DNA from: Tenebrio molitor
Taxonomy: Eukaryota > Arthropoda > Insecta > Coleoptera > Tenebrionidae
NCBI RefSeq assembly: GCF_963966145.1
Contig: NC_091053.1
Location: 14,260,001 to 14,324,000 of the forward strand
Direction: 5' to 3'
DNA: 64,000 nucleotides
Shown: positions 11,159 to 22,392 of the stretch, in pieces
Layout: every line of letters starts with the position of its first letter
Numbering within the stretch: the stretch's first letter is position 1
Translations under genes and position numbers: made by a program
The notes under the pieces: generated by a model
Databases searched by the model: none
Seen by the model: only the letters and a program-made list of their open reading frames with translations
What the model was told of the DNA's origin: nothing

Positions 11159-11336
11159 TATAGTATAAGCAAATGCTTATTCTTATGCATACTACCCATT
11201 GTTAACGTTCAGGTATTAGAGAACCTACTGGGCCGTTGCGACGCAATTAATCCATTAATAAATAAATGACACTGACAAGAAACGCCAAAAATCCTCCTTT
11301 TAGTAAGGTTTATAGAAAAATAACTATAACAGGTGG

Positions 11337-12040
11337 CTATAAAAAGATTAGCAGCGGAACAGCCGCGGCGAACTGGCCTAGCGGCGAAACGGCGGCGGCG
11401 AATCGGCCGCGGCGAAACGTCATAGACCCCACTACATGGCACTTGCCATCTTGTCCTGGATGTAGTTCCGTGATTCGCCCAAGGGGCCAATGAAGCGGAG
11501 GAGTGTTGTCTTCCTTGACAATGACCAATGCTCCAACTGTTGGTCCGTCATCGGTGGTCGATCTCCATTTCGTCCGTTGCTGCAAGGTATGCAAATAATC
11601 TTGCCACCAACGACGCCAGAAGTGCTGTCGCATTTGAGTGATCAATTGATAGCGAGTCAATTGGTTCGTGGGCACTTCTGTTATGTTGTCTTCGGCGGGT
11701 GCCGTTAGTGGGGTGCCAATCAGGAAATGTTCGAGAGTCAGGGAAGTTAAATCATGGGCGTCATTTGATAGAGGTGTGATAGGACGTGAATTGAAACAGG
11801 CCTCTATCATTGCTAGAAGCGTGTACATTTCCTCAAAATTCAACATTCGGTCACACCCATATGTGGAGATCGTGGGGGAATAAGGTGCCAACTGATGCAG
11901 TCGTTGGCAAGTGCATTTATGACTGAATTTGAAAATGTTTTTGATTTCAGCAATGAGGACAATTCTTTTAGTTTTTTGTTAGCACCTACAAAGTTCTTCC
12001 CATTATCAGAATAAATAGATCTCGGTTTGCCGCGTCTTGC
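11337..12040 (-). pseudogene. BEL/Pao retrotransposon integrase and C-terminal domain
   Basis: Reading leftwards, 12037-11890 gives IYSDNGKNFVGANKKLKEL and WHLIPPRSPHMG, the integrase core around its second catalytic Asp. After a deletion and frame change, 11891-11420 gives LNFEEMYTLLAMIEACFNSR, PLSNDAHDLTSLTLEHFLIG and a DUF5641-type tail (WRRWWQDYLHTLQQRTKW, LHWPLGRITELHPG). These are hallmarks of BEL/Pao polyprotein ends. The frame runs off into a CGGCGAA-type repeat at 11352-11421. Protease, RT and LTRs are absent. The element is a fragment. Confidence 0.85.
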
Positions 12041-12045
12041 TATAA

Positions 12046-12272
12046 ATCACCTTAATGCATTCAAGTATACTATTATAGATTAGAAATAGAGGATCTAAAG
12101 TTGTTTCCTGGGGCACACCGAGAATTTTTCTCCTTTTAAACGCACCAAATTTGTTTAATGTACTAAACACACTAACCAGCTTCCAAAAATACTCTCTGTG
12201 CGGTGAATAGTCAAAACCTTCTAGCGAAAGAAAAATTTCAGAAGTCACAAAGTTTTGGTAAATTTGGATCAT
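12046..12272 (-). pseudogene. Non-LTR reverse transcriptase fragment
   Basis: The minus strand reads KRRKILGVPQETTLDPLFLI then YNSILECIK. This is a degraded form of the reverse-transcriptase block GVPQG-xx-LGPLLF-x-IYIND, seen in jockey/CR1-type retrotransposons. It joins the BEL/Pao relic at about 12040, so one element was broken by or next to the other. No catalytic YADD-type box was seen. Confidence 0.55.
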
Positions 12273-12495
12273 CTTGTTTGTAGAAATTGTCGTTTTTTGA
12301 CACAGAAAGTTACGAACAGCTTAAACAACTAGTCTTGCCGAAGATAACCGCTCAACATTCTTTAAAGATTGAAATTTATTTTTAGCTCCCGAGACAAGAA
12401 TTCGATTAATTGCACTAATGTTGCAACTTCTCCACTTGCATTTCCCATTCAATTTTTTCTTATCTTGTAGAGTGCTCTCAAACATTTATTAATCA
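12169..12495. repeat. Direct repeat, left unit (partner 13080-13445)
   Basis: About 320 bp, including ttccaaaaatact, gtcacaaagttttggtaaa and gttacgaacagcttaaacaa, recur in the same orientation at 13080-13445 with moderate divergence. The left unit overlaps the reverse-transcriptase fragment, so these may be two copies of the same retroelement region. Confidence 0.75.
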
Positions 12496-13079
12496 ACGTC
12501 AAGTCTGAAAATGACATTTTATTGTTTACTGTGAGCATGGAAACGTGATTCTCAAATTTTACTTCTATGATGATTTGTATAAAATAATTGATAATAGCTA
12601 TGAAAGAGAAACCGAAATCCTCTTGACGTTGGAAAATATAATATGTAATACACGTGAAGAAAGGCATATTGCAAAATTCGAATGAACTATCATTCTCGTT
12701 TAGTAATGCATGCTTTTCCTCACTTATTTAACAATACCTATAGTATTATTTTATCACAATAATAATTCAAACAACTTGACTTTTTTTTATTGTCAAGTAA
12801 CTATTTTGACGTAACGTTGATTACCTGATTAGTGATTATGAAACATTCACGATTGTTTGAGATTCGGACTATCTATCTATCTCTAAATAAATCATTCTAC
12901 ATCTACATTGAATCTTAATCTAGAAAGCGAATCAACAGACAATTCTTTGACAAATGACTATGCGTACCAATTATCCGGGAGTGCCAACCCACTAAATTTG
13001 TGTCAATAATTAAAAGTTATCCGGTACTATGCACTGCTTACAATTGCATTATATCGGGTGTTCATTTAAATTTCCGGTC

Positions 13080-13445
13080 AACACACCGGCCAACTTCCAA
13101 AAATACTAAGTGTGCAGTCAATAGTCAAAAGCTTCTAACGAAAGTAAAATTGCAAAGGTCACAAAGTTTTGGTAAAAATGGATCATCCTGTTCGTAGAAA
13201 TTGTCATTTTTTGACACAAAAAGTTACGAACAGCTTAAACAACTAGTTTTGCCGAAAATAACTTTCACATTCTTTTTTACAAAAAATCTCAATTAGATGA
13301 TCAAGTACTTCAAAGCTCTCAATCAATCAGCTTTCTTTAAAGATTGTAATTCGATTAATTGCACTGATGTGGCAACTTGTCTACTTGCATTTCCCAAACA
13401 AATTGTTCTTATCTTGTAGAATCCTCTCAAGCATTTATTAATCAA
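13080..13445. repeat. Direct repeat, right unit
   Basis: Partner of 12169-12495 in the same orientation. Downstream, 13450-14387 is AT-rich with no feature I can name. Confidence 0.75.
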
Positions 13446-14387
13446 TTGTCGAATTGTTCTTATTCATATTTTATTTTATCAATTGAACACAATCATAACC
13501 ACTTCAAGGTTGTCACCAGTTTATGACCTCTCAAGTTTTATCACTATTTTAAGTTTTATGATTACCTACATTGGTACCTGTAAGTTGGTTAACTGGTGAA
13601 GAGTTAATTTTTTTTTATTATACCTGAATTATAATCCCTGTTTTTGACACTAAAATGCGTGCGAAAAAGGGCCCTTAAAACACTAAAGCTTTAAGGTCGC
13701 TTAGATAACAACAAATTCACCTATATTTTGAACAATGGTAAATAGACATTTATACACAATTTATAATAGCAGCGAAACAACAACAATTGACCATTTCTAT
13801 ATCAACGATTAATGACACAGATTACTTCGGAAAAGGTATAGTTTTTTTATGACATTACAATCAGAAAAAAAAACAGAATCAATAAAAAAAATATATAGGT
13901 TACCATTTGAAAAATAAAAGTTGCCCATTGCCCATAAATGGGTAGATGGTATAAAAATTATATGCACACTCAGGTTTGTAGTGTTTTTAGAGCCATTTCG
14001 TTTCCTGTATATTTTTTTTCATTTGGGTCATCAATAGCTAAGTTATAGCGTGGGCCGTTATTCGTAAAACAGCCTGTATAATGCTATTATACCAAGTAAA
14101 TTTAACATAATTTAAATATTAACATTTTAAACATCTAGCACACGAATGACAGATATTATTGAATTTGTTTCATGGCTACTAGATTATTTTCAAATTTAAA
14201 TAGAAATCGTCAATGTCTGTTATCAATCCACGCAAAAGTCCCTAGTCTATTATAAAAACTTGAGCAGCCGAAATTTCAAGAATTAGTAAAGCGAAGTAGA
14301 TAAAATAGTATATTACACTAATTTAATAAGACGTATTATCCTACTCGTTCCATTAAAGGATTAAAGCATTCGTGTGATAACTGATAA

Positions 14388-14545
14388 TACACTGTTTTTC
14401 TTTTGGTTTTCCTCTTTTGTCAATTGTATTTCACTTTCACTATTTCTCCAAACAATTTCCTATCTCTATTAAATATCAAAGTGACGTAAATATGAAATAG
14501 TGAAATACAATTGACAAAAGAGGAAAACCAAAAGAAAAACACTGT
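14388..14545. repeat. Perfect-arm palindrome, ~50-bp arms
   Basis: The left arm (14391-14440) reads actgtttttcttttggtttt then cctcttttgtcaattgtatt. The right arm (14494-14544) is its reverse complement. The loop is about 50 bp. It is probably a small hairpin-type MITE. Confidence 0.85.
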
Positions 14546-14575
14546 AAAGCATCTTATTAAACTCGTACAATAATA

Positions 14576-14874
14576 TATCGCGCGTTCAAATGAAATCCTG
14601 GGCTGAGTAGGTGTTGGAAAAAGTAAACCGTTTAGAACAGTGTAAAGTTTGAATTTCCCGCCGTTTATACGAATGAATTTTTTATGTTTAATCGGGACAT
14701 AATTGAACATGTTTGTTTTCAGCAAAGGGTGGCCTTAGATATTTGCATCAAGAGTAGGAATAAATTTTAGGTTAGCTGTCAAAATGCTTCAATTAATCTA
14801 CGCTTTAAAAAAGCACAACAATTGACGGTTTCCACCGCCTTCTCAGCCCAGAATTTCATTGGAACGCGCGATAC
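14576..14874. mobile_element. TIR element (MITE), ~0.3 kb
   Basis: The ends tatcgcgcgttcaaatgaaa (left) and the reverse complement of tatcgcgcgttccaatgaaa (right) form ~35 bp inverted repeats continuing into ctgggctgag. A 101-codon minus frame (14420-14725) crosses its left border and is not credible. Confidence 0.75.
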
Positions 14875-15330
14875 TATAGTGCAATTCAATTATAACCTAA
14901 AATCTAAAATAGATTTACTATGATAAATCACAATACTGCCGACTAAAATGAAACACTCGTGAACGCTTTATAATCAGTAATCACTAATCAAGTAATCAAA
15001 ATTACGTCAAAATAGCTACTTGACAATAAAAAAAAAGTCAAGTTGTTTGAATTATTATTGTGATAAAATAATAGCATATTGTTATATAAGTGAGGAAATG
15101 CATGTATTGCGAAACGAGAACAATAGTTGGATCACGAACGATAGCGAGTGATCTAATCATTCGAATTTTGCAATGGGCCTTTCCTCACGTATATTAGAGG
15201 ATTTTGGTTTCTCGTTCATTGATATTATCAATTATTTTATACAAATTATCATAGAAGTAAAATTTGAGAATCACGTTTCCATGCTCACAGTAAACAATAA
15301 AATGTCATTTTCAGACTTGACGTTGGAAAA

Positions 15331-16030
15331 TAGTAGATTGTATTACAAGTACTTAAAGAAAAGTAACGGTTTATTAGCGAGTGAAAAACATGGGATTACA
15401 TTTTCACGAACTAGGAAACTTAGTTTTCTTACCAATTGGACATGCTATTTTTTTGTATACTCAATGGAAAAGTTTGAATGAAATAATAGATTGTGATATT
15501 AGGATTAAAAGTGATACTTTTTTGACGAACAATTTGTCCACGGGCATGGCTTTGCGAGGTAACAGCTTCCCCGCAAATTTCGCCCTCAGAACCAGTCACA
15601 CCCTCTAGACTGCTGACGACCGATGATGCAGCCCTTTCCATGGATCTCGTGTAACGTTGCATCGAATTCAGTACTTCTTCCAAAGCTCCCGATGGAGTCG
15701 AAGAATCTGGAGGCGGGAGTCTCCGGCGTCGCGATATATTTTTCTTCATCACAACCACAAAGTTTTTCGCATGACCCTTGAACAATCCCACTTCTGATAT
15801 GGGGAAGCTTTTTCCTTTTTTTTTTTTCACTGACGAATTAAAACACTTTACGTTGTCAACCAACTCTTTATTCTTCGGCTGTGTGTTACAGTGTGTCCGG
15901 AAATTCCATACCCAGAGAAAAACAATTAAACCCGTTGAAATAATAAAAGTCTAAGAATGAACTAATGCCACTAAAATATTGTCGATAAATTATACAAAAT
16001 CTAATCTTTGAAGATCAAAAGTCTTCTAAA
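15331..16030. other. Spacer with an unconvincing minus-strand frame
   Basis: A minus-strand frame of 144 codons (15429-15863) contains an RRRR-PPP stretch and Ser-rich text but no known domain. The 15530-15760 part is more GC-rich than its flanks, so it could be a fragment of a transposon-encoded protein. I would not annotate it as a gene. The remainder is AT-rich 3' flank of topoisomerase-like paralog B. Confidence 0.3.
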
Positions 16031-17005
16031 TCAACTATTGTCATAAATCCACACACATAAATTAAATTTATAATCTCGCGCCGTTGACATCGCCCACTTA
16101 AACTTCCTTATTCTTTTTTTGCTGAAGACATCTTCTATGGGGACACGAAACCTTTTGCACCAAGCAACAGTGATACGAGGATCCACATAATAATCTTCGG
16201 TGCAGTCCAAATTGAGTTCAGTCCCCATTCTTCGTTTGTGGTTTAACAATTTAGCTGTGTCGCGAAGTGCACGATAATATTTCATTTTTCCGGATATGCG
16301 TAACTTACTATATTCCTCCAATTTTTCCTCAAATTCTACACACCCTCTGTAAGTACGAATTATCTTGCTTGACACATCATCAGTACCTGCACTTTCTCTT
16401 AAATATTTGTTAAGAGTGGTAGCGTTTATTTTGTCGAATATTTCTTTTGTAGGTGATTTCCCCTCTTTCAACTGTTGCAAATTTGTGAACACCGCTGTTG
16501 GTACCGATATTGTTTTTTTGTAGGATACTGAACAGTTTCCCGGAAAACTCAAAGTTACCTTTTTGTTTCTGGGAGCTAGAGTTATATGCTTTACAAGTAG
16601 TGTACAACATCCGAACGTGTTAACATTTCTTCGACTACCTGGTCTAATTGCAAGAGTGTTGATCAAGTACGAAGCTACTGAAAGTTGTTTTGTTTTCTCG
16701 TCTGGCTTTCTCCAGTCCTTTTGATATTTTTTTCTTATCCTTTCATCATAATTCTGCAATCCCTTTGCCTTGTTGAATTTTTCTTCATCACGTTCCATCT
16801 TCGCCAATTCAGAATTGTCAACTAAAAAAAAAATTTTCCTTGTCGTATCTGTTCTTATTTTCATTTTCGACACCCCTCTCTTTTTGATACCCAAATTTTT
16901 TACTTTTCCCTTTTCTATACTAAGGCAAACGTCTCCAATATTTTATTATTAATGAATTTAATTTTTAAGCTGACACCTACCTGTGGATTTTTTTCGTTTA
17001 CTCAT
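16031..17005 (-). CDS. Topoisomerase IB-like mini-protein, paralog B
   Basis: Exon 1 is 17005-16981 (ATG AGT AAA..., ending CACAG|GTAGGT) and exon 2 is 16821-16031 after TTTTTTTAG. They join in frame to 271 residues; the intron is 159 bp. It contains the last core subdomain (NTFGCCTLLVKH, SFPGNCSVSYKK, VFTNLQQL, SKIIRTYRGC) and the C-terminal domain (YVDPRITVAWCKRF, KFKWAM). As in paralog A, the cap half of the core is gone and the linker is cut to a few residues. Against human TOP1, R488 is Arg68, R590 is Arg164, H632 is His203 and the nucleophile Y723 is Tyr220, all kept. The general-acid Lys (K532) is Asn104. Identity to paralog A is roughly three-fifths by eye, and both frames are uninterrupted. 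The ATG used by paralog A is GTG here, so the start has moved. Catalysis is doubtful and function unknown. Confidence 0.8.
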
Positions 17006-17305
17006 CGTCTTTCTAATCACTTTCTGGTTCTTTTCTTCTGATTCGACGCCACCACAAAATGATTACACCTTCACATACGATGTACCTTTATGATGTCAAT
17101 CCATTGCAACAATGAATATATATCATGTATCTAAATTTGAAAAATTTTCAAACATTTTTACATAATATAAGAGTACCAAGTTCAAGTACCCACTAGGTAC
17201 TATTGGATTTTCATAATGTATGTAGATATTTGGTGATAACATACAAAAGATAACAAACGCATTTTTGAAATGCACGGAAATAGTTTTTTAATGTAGTAGA
17301 CAGTA
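17006..17305 (-). promoter_or_regulatory. Conserved upstream region of topoisomerase-like paralog B
   Basis: Homologous to 6019-6285. The shared gene-strand block CTTGGTACTCTTATATTATG lies at about 17160-17180, ~160 bp before the ATG, in the same place as in paralog A. Homology fades at about 17305, marking one edge of the duplicated segment. Confidence 0.4.
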
Positions 17306-17404
17306 GAGAATATGTAATATCGTATTTCATGTTACAAGTTCTGGAAATGGAATCTTACGGTCGAGTAAGATGTTACTGTATTAGTATTTTACAGTAGAAG
17401 TCCG

Positions 17405-17512
17405 TTAGGATAGCCTTTACGGCTGAGCCAGAGATTTTGTGAGACGAGCTCGCAGAGCGAGTCGAATAATACTGGCGAAGCAGTAAAGGCCCTAAAGGAC
17501 GTGTATTGTACA
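17405..17512. repeat. CpG-centred hairpin repeat, ~105 bp
   Basis: The outer arms gtccgttaggatagccttta and tactgctt...ccctaaaggac pair imperfectly. The apex is gagctcgcagagcgagtcg. The GC-rich apex inside AT-rich flanks resembles hairpins at 19826, 23196, 24661, 33127, 47392 and 63300. Confidence 0.5.
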
Positions 17513-18460
17513 ATAGTTTTTGTAATATCTCTACGATTCGTTCACAATTATCTTTTCGAAATACATTTTTTTCAACGCCATTGAAAAAACCGAATGATTA
17601 ATAAGTGTGCGGAGGACGTCGTCATGTCAACCGTTGCTTGTGAAAAAAAATTGTCTCAATGTTGTTTCTCAGATTTGTTCAACGCTTAACTTTCCCTTGA
17701 AAATAAATGAATGAAATCAATAAAAAATCGCAATCAAGATATTCCCGATGTCCGGAAGTGAGGGCATCGTTATTCCCTGCAAAATCGCGCTTATGTTGGT
17801 GTTAAAATTGTGAAGCATCATCTTCGATCTCGTCTACATCTGCTAGTGGCATACGGATTTCGATTAATTCAAGGTGTGTCCCATAACATTAAACATTAAT
17901 TGTTGTACCAATTGTAAAAAAGTTGAAAAATAAAGTTTACATCTACGTTGCTATAGTTATTTAGTCAATCATAACAGCCGCTCCCGCTCATAACGGACAC
18001 CCTTAACGGACTCCGACCGTTATGAGGTTGTTTACATGGTGACAAACAGTCCAGAAAGCCACCTTTAACAACTAGATATTACAAAAATAAATAATAACGA
18101 TAATTATAAAGCATGATGTTTCAAAAGTAAGAAGCTTCAAAACCATGTGATTATAACATTGTCAGTTAAAAAAGCTGAACTGTGGCAGCTTTACTTTTGT
18201 GACAATGTGAAGATGAAAAGTTACGAACTCGTTTCGAAGATACGGAGTTTTGAAGGTGTTTTCTACTTAGTCCTACTTATTTACCGGGTGAAAAATTAAA
18301 ATACCTAAATACATTTTATACATGAATGGTTGGTAAAAAAGAAAACAACAATTAAAAGAACTATTTGTTTATAAAAACATTTAGAAACAAGTTGTTATAC
18401 ATATTATGTGTTTAGATGAAATTCAATTTTCTTAAAATGTTGAAAGTAAGCTAAACGCAG
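17513..18460. other. Spacer with a pogo-like repeat scrap
   Basis: No gene was found. 18080-18185 (catgatgtttcaaaagtaag, aaaccatgtgattataac) recurs at 21500-21600. Both lie near segments such as tcataacggacacc or ctcgataactcaaac that look like Tigger/pogo ends, so these may be decayed halves of such elements. Confidence 0.35.
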
Positions 18461-18464
18461 TTTT

Positions 18465-18640
18465 TCATCATCTAATTAAAGAATGAATGGTTCCAAAAAC
18501 TGTTCTCTATATCCTTCACCTGTTAAAGAATCTTGGAAAAATACAGGTGAGTAGATTCTTCTTCGAGAAACTGCCAACCACACTGCAATTTTCGGAGGAT
18601 GCAGCGGCGTACGAAACCAAGCTTCATCAGTGAAAATTTT
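18465..18640 (-). pseudogene. Mariner-type transposase DDE fragment
   Basis: The minus strand reads DEAWFRTPLHPPKIAVWLAV then SRRRIYSPVFFQD. This is the region around the first catalytic Asp in the insect mariner/Tc3-type transposases also found at 48140-49046. About 15 residues normally between DEAWF and HP are deleted. Only this piece remains. Confidence 0.65.
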
Positions 18641-18677
18641 TAAATTTACTCAGCTTTGCAAGCATACATTTTACAAA

Positions 18678-18933
18678 GGGTGCGTTTTATTGGCACCATT
18701 CTGATTCCGGAATCATCATTCTATGCGTTTTATTGTGAAATCCTGCACCAGTCACTCCAGATTTCCACTCCTTCCTAAATGGTGGAGTAAAAAAATATTT
18801 GGTTGGGTTCATGCACTCATGCAAAATTTAAATTTCAGAGCCAAATTGTCTTGTCATATCCACTCTCATCCACAAAACGTTTTATTGGTTAAACTGTTCT
18901 AGATCGAATAGGACATTTGCAATAAAACACACC
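18678..18933. mobile_element. TIR element (MITE), ~255 bp
   Basis: The left end gggtgcgttttattggc and right end gcaataaaacacaccc are inverted repeats. No coding content. Confidence 0.65.
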
Positions 18934-18939
18934 CAAAGT

Positions 18940-20690
18940 ATGAATTGCGTTTTGGTATTTAAAAATTAAATCAGGAATCCAAGTAGGTTTTCTATTAGTT
19001 TGAAAGGTATATCTGTCATTACATTTATCGCTCATATTTAGTATTTCAAAATGATCATACTTACTCATTGCTTTTGTGATTTTAATCGCTTATTATTGTT
19101 ATTAAATCATACTTGTTGAGAGAGGAATTTTTGTGTCAATTGACATTCATTAAGCTGACGAAAGCTATTAATGTTTTATGTGCATTATGATAATGTAATA
19201 TAGGGATCGAGATAACTTTATGAATTGTAAGTGACGTTTCTCAAAATGTCACTCAAACATTATCCATATTAATTTCTCTCGCAATCACTTTTATACTCAC
19301 ACCGTCCCTCAGTCTAACAAATTTTTGCAAATCAGATAATTGCGGCATTTCAAAAGTTACGCTGCATTCTGACCTAATATGTCAAAAACTGACACTGATT
19401 TTAAAATCCTTGATGAAAATCCTGTATATGCTAATCAAATTTCGGAATTTATACAGAGTGTTTAAATCTTTCCTGTCTGAGATTTCAACCTCAATCAAAA
19501 TTATTACAAAATAAAATAAATTCTCCTAGTCCCGTAAGTAATCTCCTGCTCACGTAAGTATTGTACTTACGCAGTTAGCAACCACACACAAGATAGGTTT
19601 CACTTTCGTTTACAAAGGACAGTACATGAAACTTTCTAATTAGATACGTAGTAGGAAAAAAACATTTTTTGTTCGACACTGTCAGAATTTGAAAATTTTC
19701 TCCTGTGTGAGCGGATTGTGATAAATGTCACAACTTGTCAAAACGAAACGTCAAGCTAATAAAGATTTTAAGCGATTTGGAGCCTTTAAGTGGCTCTTCA
19801 AACAAACAAAAAGTTGTATTCAACTCGCTCGTGTGTAAATTGAGCTTTTTTTAGCATGAGTGGGAAACGAGCGTTTTAAACTGGCCCACTCATGCCAAGA
19901 AACCCAATTTATACACGAACTCGTTAAATAAACTACTATTTATTTATCTCAAGGCATGACTTGGCACTCTTATGTTACAAGTTTTTGAAAAATTTTCAAA
20001 TATGGATATCTTATCTATCAGTATAGGATTATTCACGTAAGATGACGAGCCTGACTAGGTAAAAATGCAACCCAAGCCAAAAGTTTGGCGTTTGAGTTTT
20101 CAACGGCCGCGACTGTCCCCAAATCATCAAATCGAAAACAGCAACACATTTTATAATAGGTAGTTCATTAGTCAAATAGAAAACATTATAATACAACAAA
20201 GGAAAATCAATCTACTTATAATCTGTTTCAAAATCAAAAATCCACCAACACTGCATTCTACCTCGAAAATACAACCGACAACATCGCCAACTTTTGTTTT
20301 TAGTGTGCCTGCAAGTGTCAGAAAAAAATGGGGTTATGAAAGAAAATTGTTGACAAGTTGTTTCGGGCGTAGTTCATAGGGTTTTTTAATTCTTAATTTA
20401 TTATTTCACTCAAAAGGTACTATGGCGGACAATAAATTTAGGCCGGCAAATTTCTGACATTTCAAAAAAGTCAATGCAAGCGACCATTTATTGTCATTAT
20501 GACTGATGTGTCAGTTTGTCAAACTGAAGGTTTTCAAGCTGTTTGGCGTTTCCTTCACCTTTTTCGTAACTTACAGATCATTACGAACTAGCATAACTGA
20601 TTTGTAGTAGCACTTCTCTCTGGTGCACGCTTCTTTTCCCAATTTTAATTTTGATTATCGCTGTCACGATGACAAATTTGGGATGTGCCG
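18940..20690. other. Repeat-derived spacer
   Basis: No gene recognised. 19668-19950 shares a segment with 55045-55180 (cgacactgtcagaatttga, acttgtcaaaacgaaacgtc, acgaactcgttaaataaact), which marks a dispersed repeat. At 19826-19930 it folds into a near-palindrome (cgctcgtgtgtaaattgag / gggtttcttggcatgagtgg side) with a CpG-bearing stem. Confidence 0.4.
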
Positions 20691-20734
20691 CTAGCTTCGC
20701 AACGTTAGACAAACTAGTAGACAAATTTACACTA

Positions 20735-20981
20735 AAGTATGTCTAAACATAAGTGAATTTTATGGTTTTAACATCTAAAGTACTTTATGAGGGATTTTAG
20801 GGTTGTTCACGACAAATCCATCACAACAGAATATTTAGCTACCCTGTCGTAAATTTTGCAACGCGTGCCTGTCTTTGTTAAACGAAAAGCTGCAGATTTG
20901 GTTATTGCCACTTTTACAACATCCCTCATAAAGTACTTTAGTTGTTAAAACCGTAAAATTCACTTATGTTTAGACAAACTT
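20735..20981. mobile_element. TIR element (MITE) with TA duplication and an empty site
   Basis: The inverted ends (aagtatgtctaaacataagt and partner) are ~55 bp long. TA flanks at 20733-20734 and 20982-20983. The host sequence around it, caaatttacacta|ccgc, occurs uninterrupted at about 42137-42150. This identifies the insertion boundaries exactly. Confidence 0.9.
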
Positions 20982-20983
20982 TA

Positions 20984-21102
20984 CCGCCAGCAGCGCTACC
21001 TATCGGCGATGCTAGTCTCACTCATGTTATAAAGTTTGCGGCACATTCAACTACGTTACCAAGGCCTACTGCGATGAGACAATCATTTATAATGACCTCG
21101 TA
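20984..21102. repeat. Dispersed repeat, copy 1 (partner 42145-42262)
   Basis: About 118 bp (gcgctacctatcggcgatgc, tagtctcactca, gcctactgcgatgagacaat) recur with few changes at 42145-42262. The element is unidentified. It lies next to inverted-repeat elements in both places. Confidence 0.85.
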
Positions 21103-21114
21103 TCTAGGGTTAGG

Positions 21115-21161
21115 CCACAGAATAGAGAACAATTGATAGTCGATTGTTCTCTATTCTGTGG
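21115..21161. repeat. Short perfect hairpin, 19-bp stem
   Basis: ccacagaatagagaacaat and attgttctctattctgtgg are exact reverse complements around a 9-bp loop. No T-tract or gene context suggests a terminator. It is probably the tip of a foldback element. Confidence 0.8.
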
Positions 21162-21164
21162 TTA

Positions 21165-22100
21165 GGCGGAAAATAGTTGGCGCTCCCCACCAATCCGCTC
21201 CAGCGCCGTACCGCTATCTTTTTCGCTGCGAGCGAAGCTGTTACTGTGGTTGTTGCTTCCAAAATCCAAAGCACGCTCGTGACACAGCACGGGTTTTAGC
21301 TATTCTTTTAATATTATAAAATGTTGGTGCTTCGTAGTAGGAAAAATTTAAAACAATACACGATGCGTAAGTTTCTTTTTTAGCCTCGGAGGTTTGACGG
21401 ACCTCGGCTTCCGCCTCGGCCCTTGAACTAACTCCTCGCCAAAAAAAATTCACTTAAGTACGTGGAAAGTTATAAAGAAGATAAGAAACTTTAAAAAGCT
21501 GTCTAATAAATAATAATAATAAAGTATAATGTTTCAAAAGTGAAAACCTTCAAAATCATGTGATTATAAAATTCGCAGTCAAAAAACTGAATTGTCGATA
21601 GCTCGATAACTCAAACCTCTATAAGTCATATTTTCGATAACTCGAATTTTTTGATATGTTGAAGCATTGTGCATTATTTCCCACAACCGTGTTTTACGAT
21701 ATTTTATCAGATGATGAAAACCTTTTGTTTAAGAAATATAATACCTACATATCATCGACAATTCACGTGAAACTGTAGCTGAAAAAAAATCTTTACTTTA
21801 GATGGTTAACTTGCCACCAACTACCCTGCTCATAATAATAAAAAACCAAAATTTAATAAAAAGTGCTTTGTTAAACGACTGCAACAGATTAAGAAAAAAG
21901 AATAAAGCGGTTACAGTCGAACCTCGATAAATCGAAGTCAAGGAGAAAGCCAAAACTATCGCTGGTGCAGGAGGAGCACATATGGACAATGCCTCCCAAA
22001 ACAAATTGTAAAATAAGGATAACAACAAATGAAAGCATCATTATACGGACTGATTCACATAACTTTCCGACCCTGACGAAGTTTAAATGCAGCCAGTAAT
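21165..22100. other. Repeat-derived spacer
   Basis: No gene. The 70-codon minus frame at 21241-21453 comes from a GAGG/CCTC-rich patch. Repeats of ctcgataactc and a stretch gtcgaacctcgataaatcga near 21915 suggest Tigger/pogo-type ends. 21500-21600 repeats 18080-18185. Confidence 0.35.
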
Positions 22101-22392
22101 ACATACATACAGTAAGTTTTTTATTTTACACAATGTAAAATGGTTATGTTCAGTTCTAAAGTGGACAAGTCAATTCATTTGAGATAGGCAACCAAACTTA
22201 CAGATGCATTATTTAAATTTGGCTGTGTTGTAAATGCTGTGCAAGGTTTTCATCATCGTTTCGAACGCGAAGGTGGTCATTTTGAACATTGTAATTTTTT
22301 TAATAAACGTTTCTGTACTTTTTATTTATTATTAGAATCTGTCGATTTGTCGAATTACAGGTTCATTGAAATTTTATAGGGCTAATTATCAT

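Larger units (their letters stand above)
12500..15330. mobile_element. Large inverted-arm structure, arms ~350 bp
   Basis: 12500-12850 (minus) and 14950-15330 (plus) carry the same sequence, including the frame INYFIQIIIEVKFENHVSML and VNNKMSFSDLTL. Both arms also contain the AT palindrome cttgacaat...aagtcaagttg. The product is not recognised; the frame is conserved between arms but truncated in each. Between the arms lie the second direct repeat (13080-13445), a quiet AT-rich stretch (13450-14387), a palindrome and a MITE. Confidence 0.6.

Noticed and set aside
15429..15863. 144-codon minus frame
   Set aside because: No domain, mixed composition, no paralog in the window and no splice or promoter evidence.
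16822..16894. Upstream extension of paralog B with a start at 16894
   Set aside because: The added residues are a read-through of the polypyrimidine tract and intron. The conserved acceptor and upstream exon explain the gene better, and paralog A has no equivalent extension.
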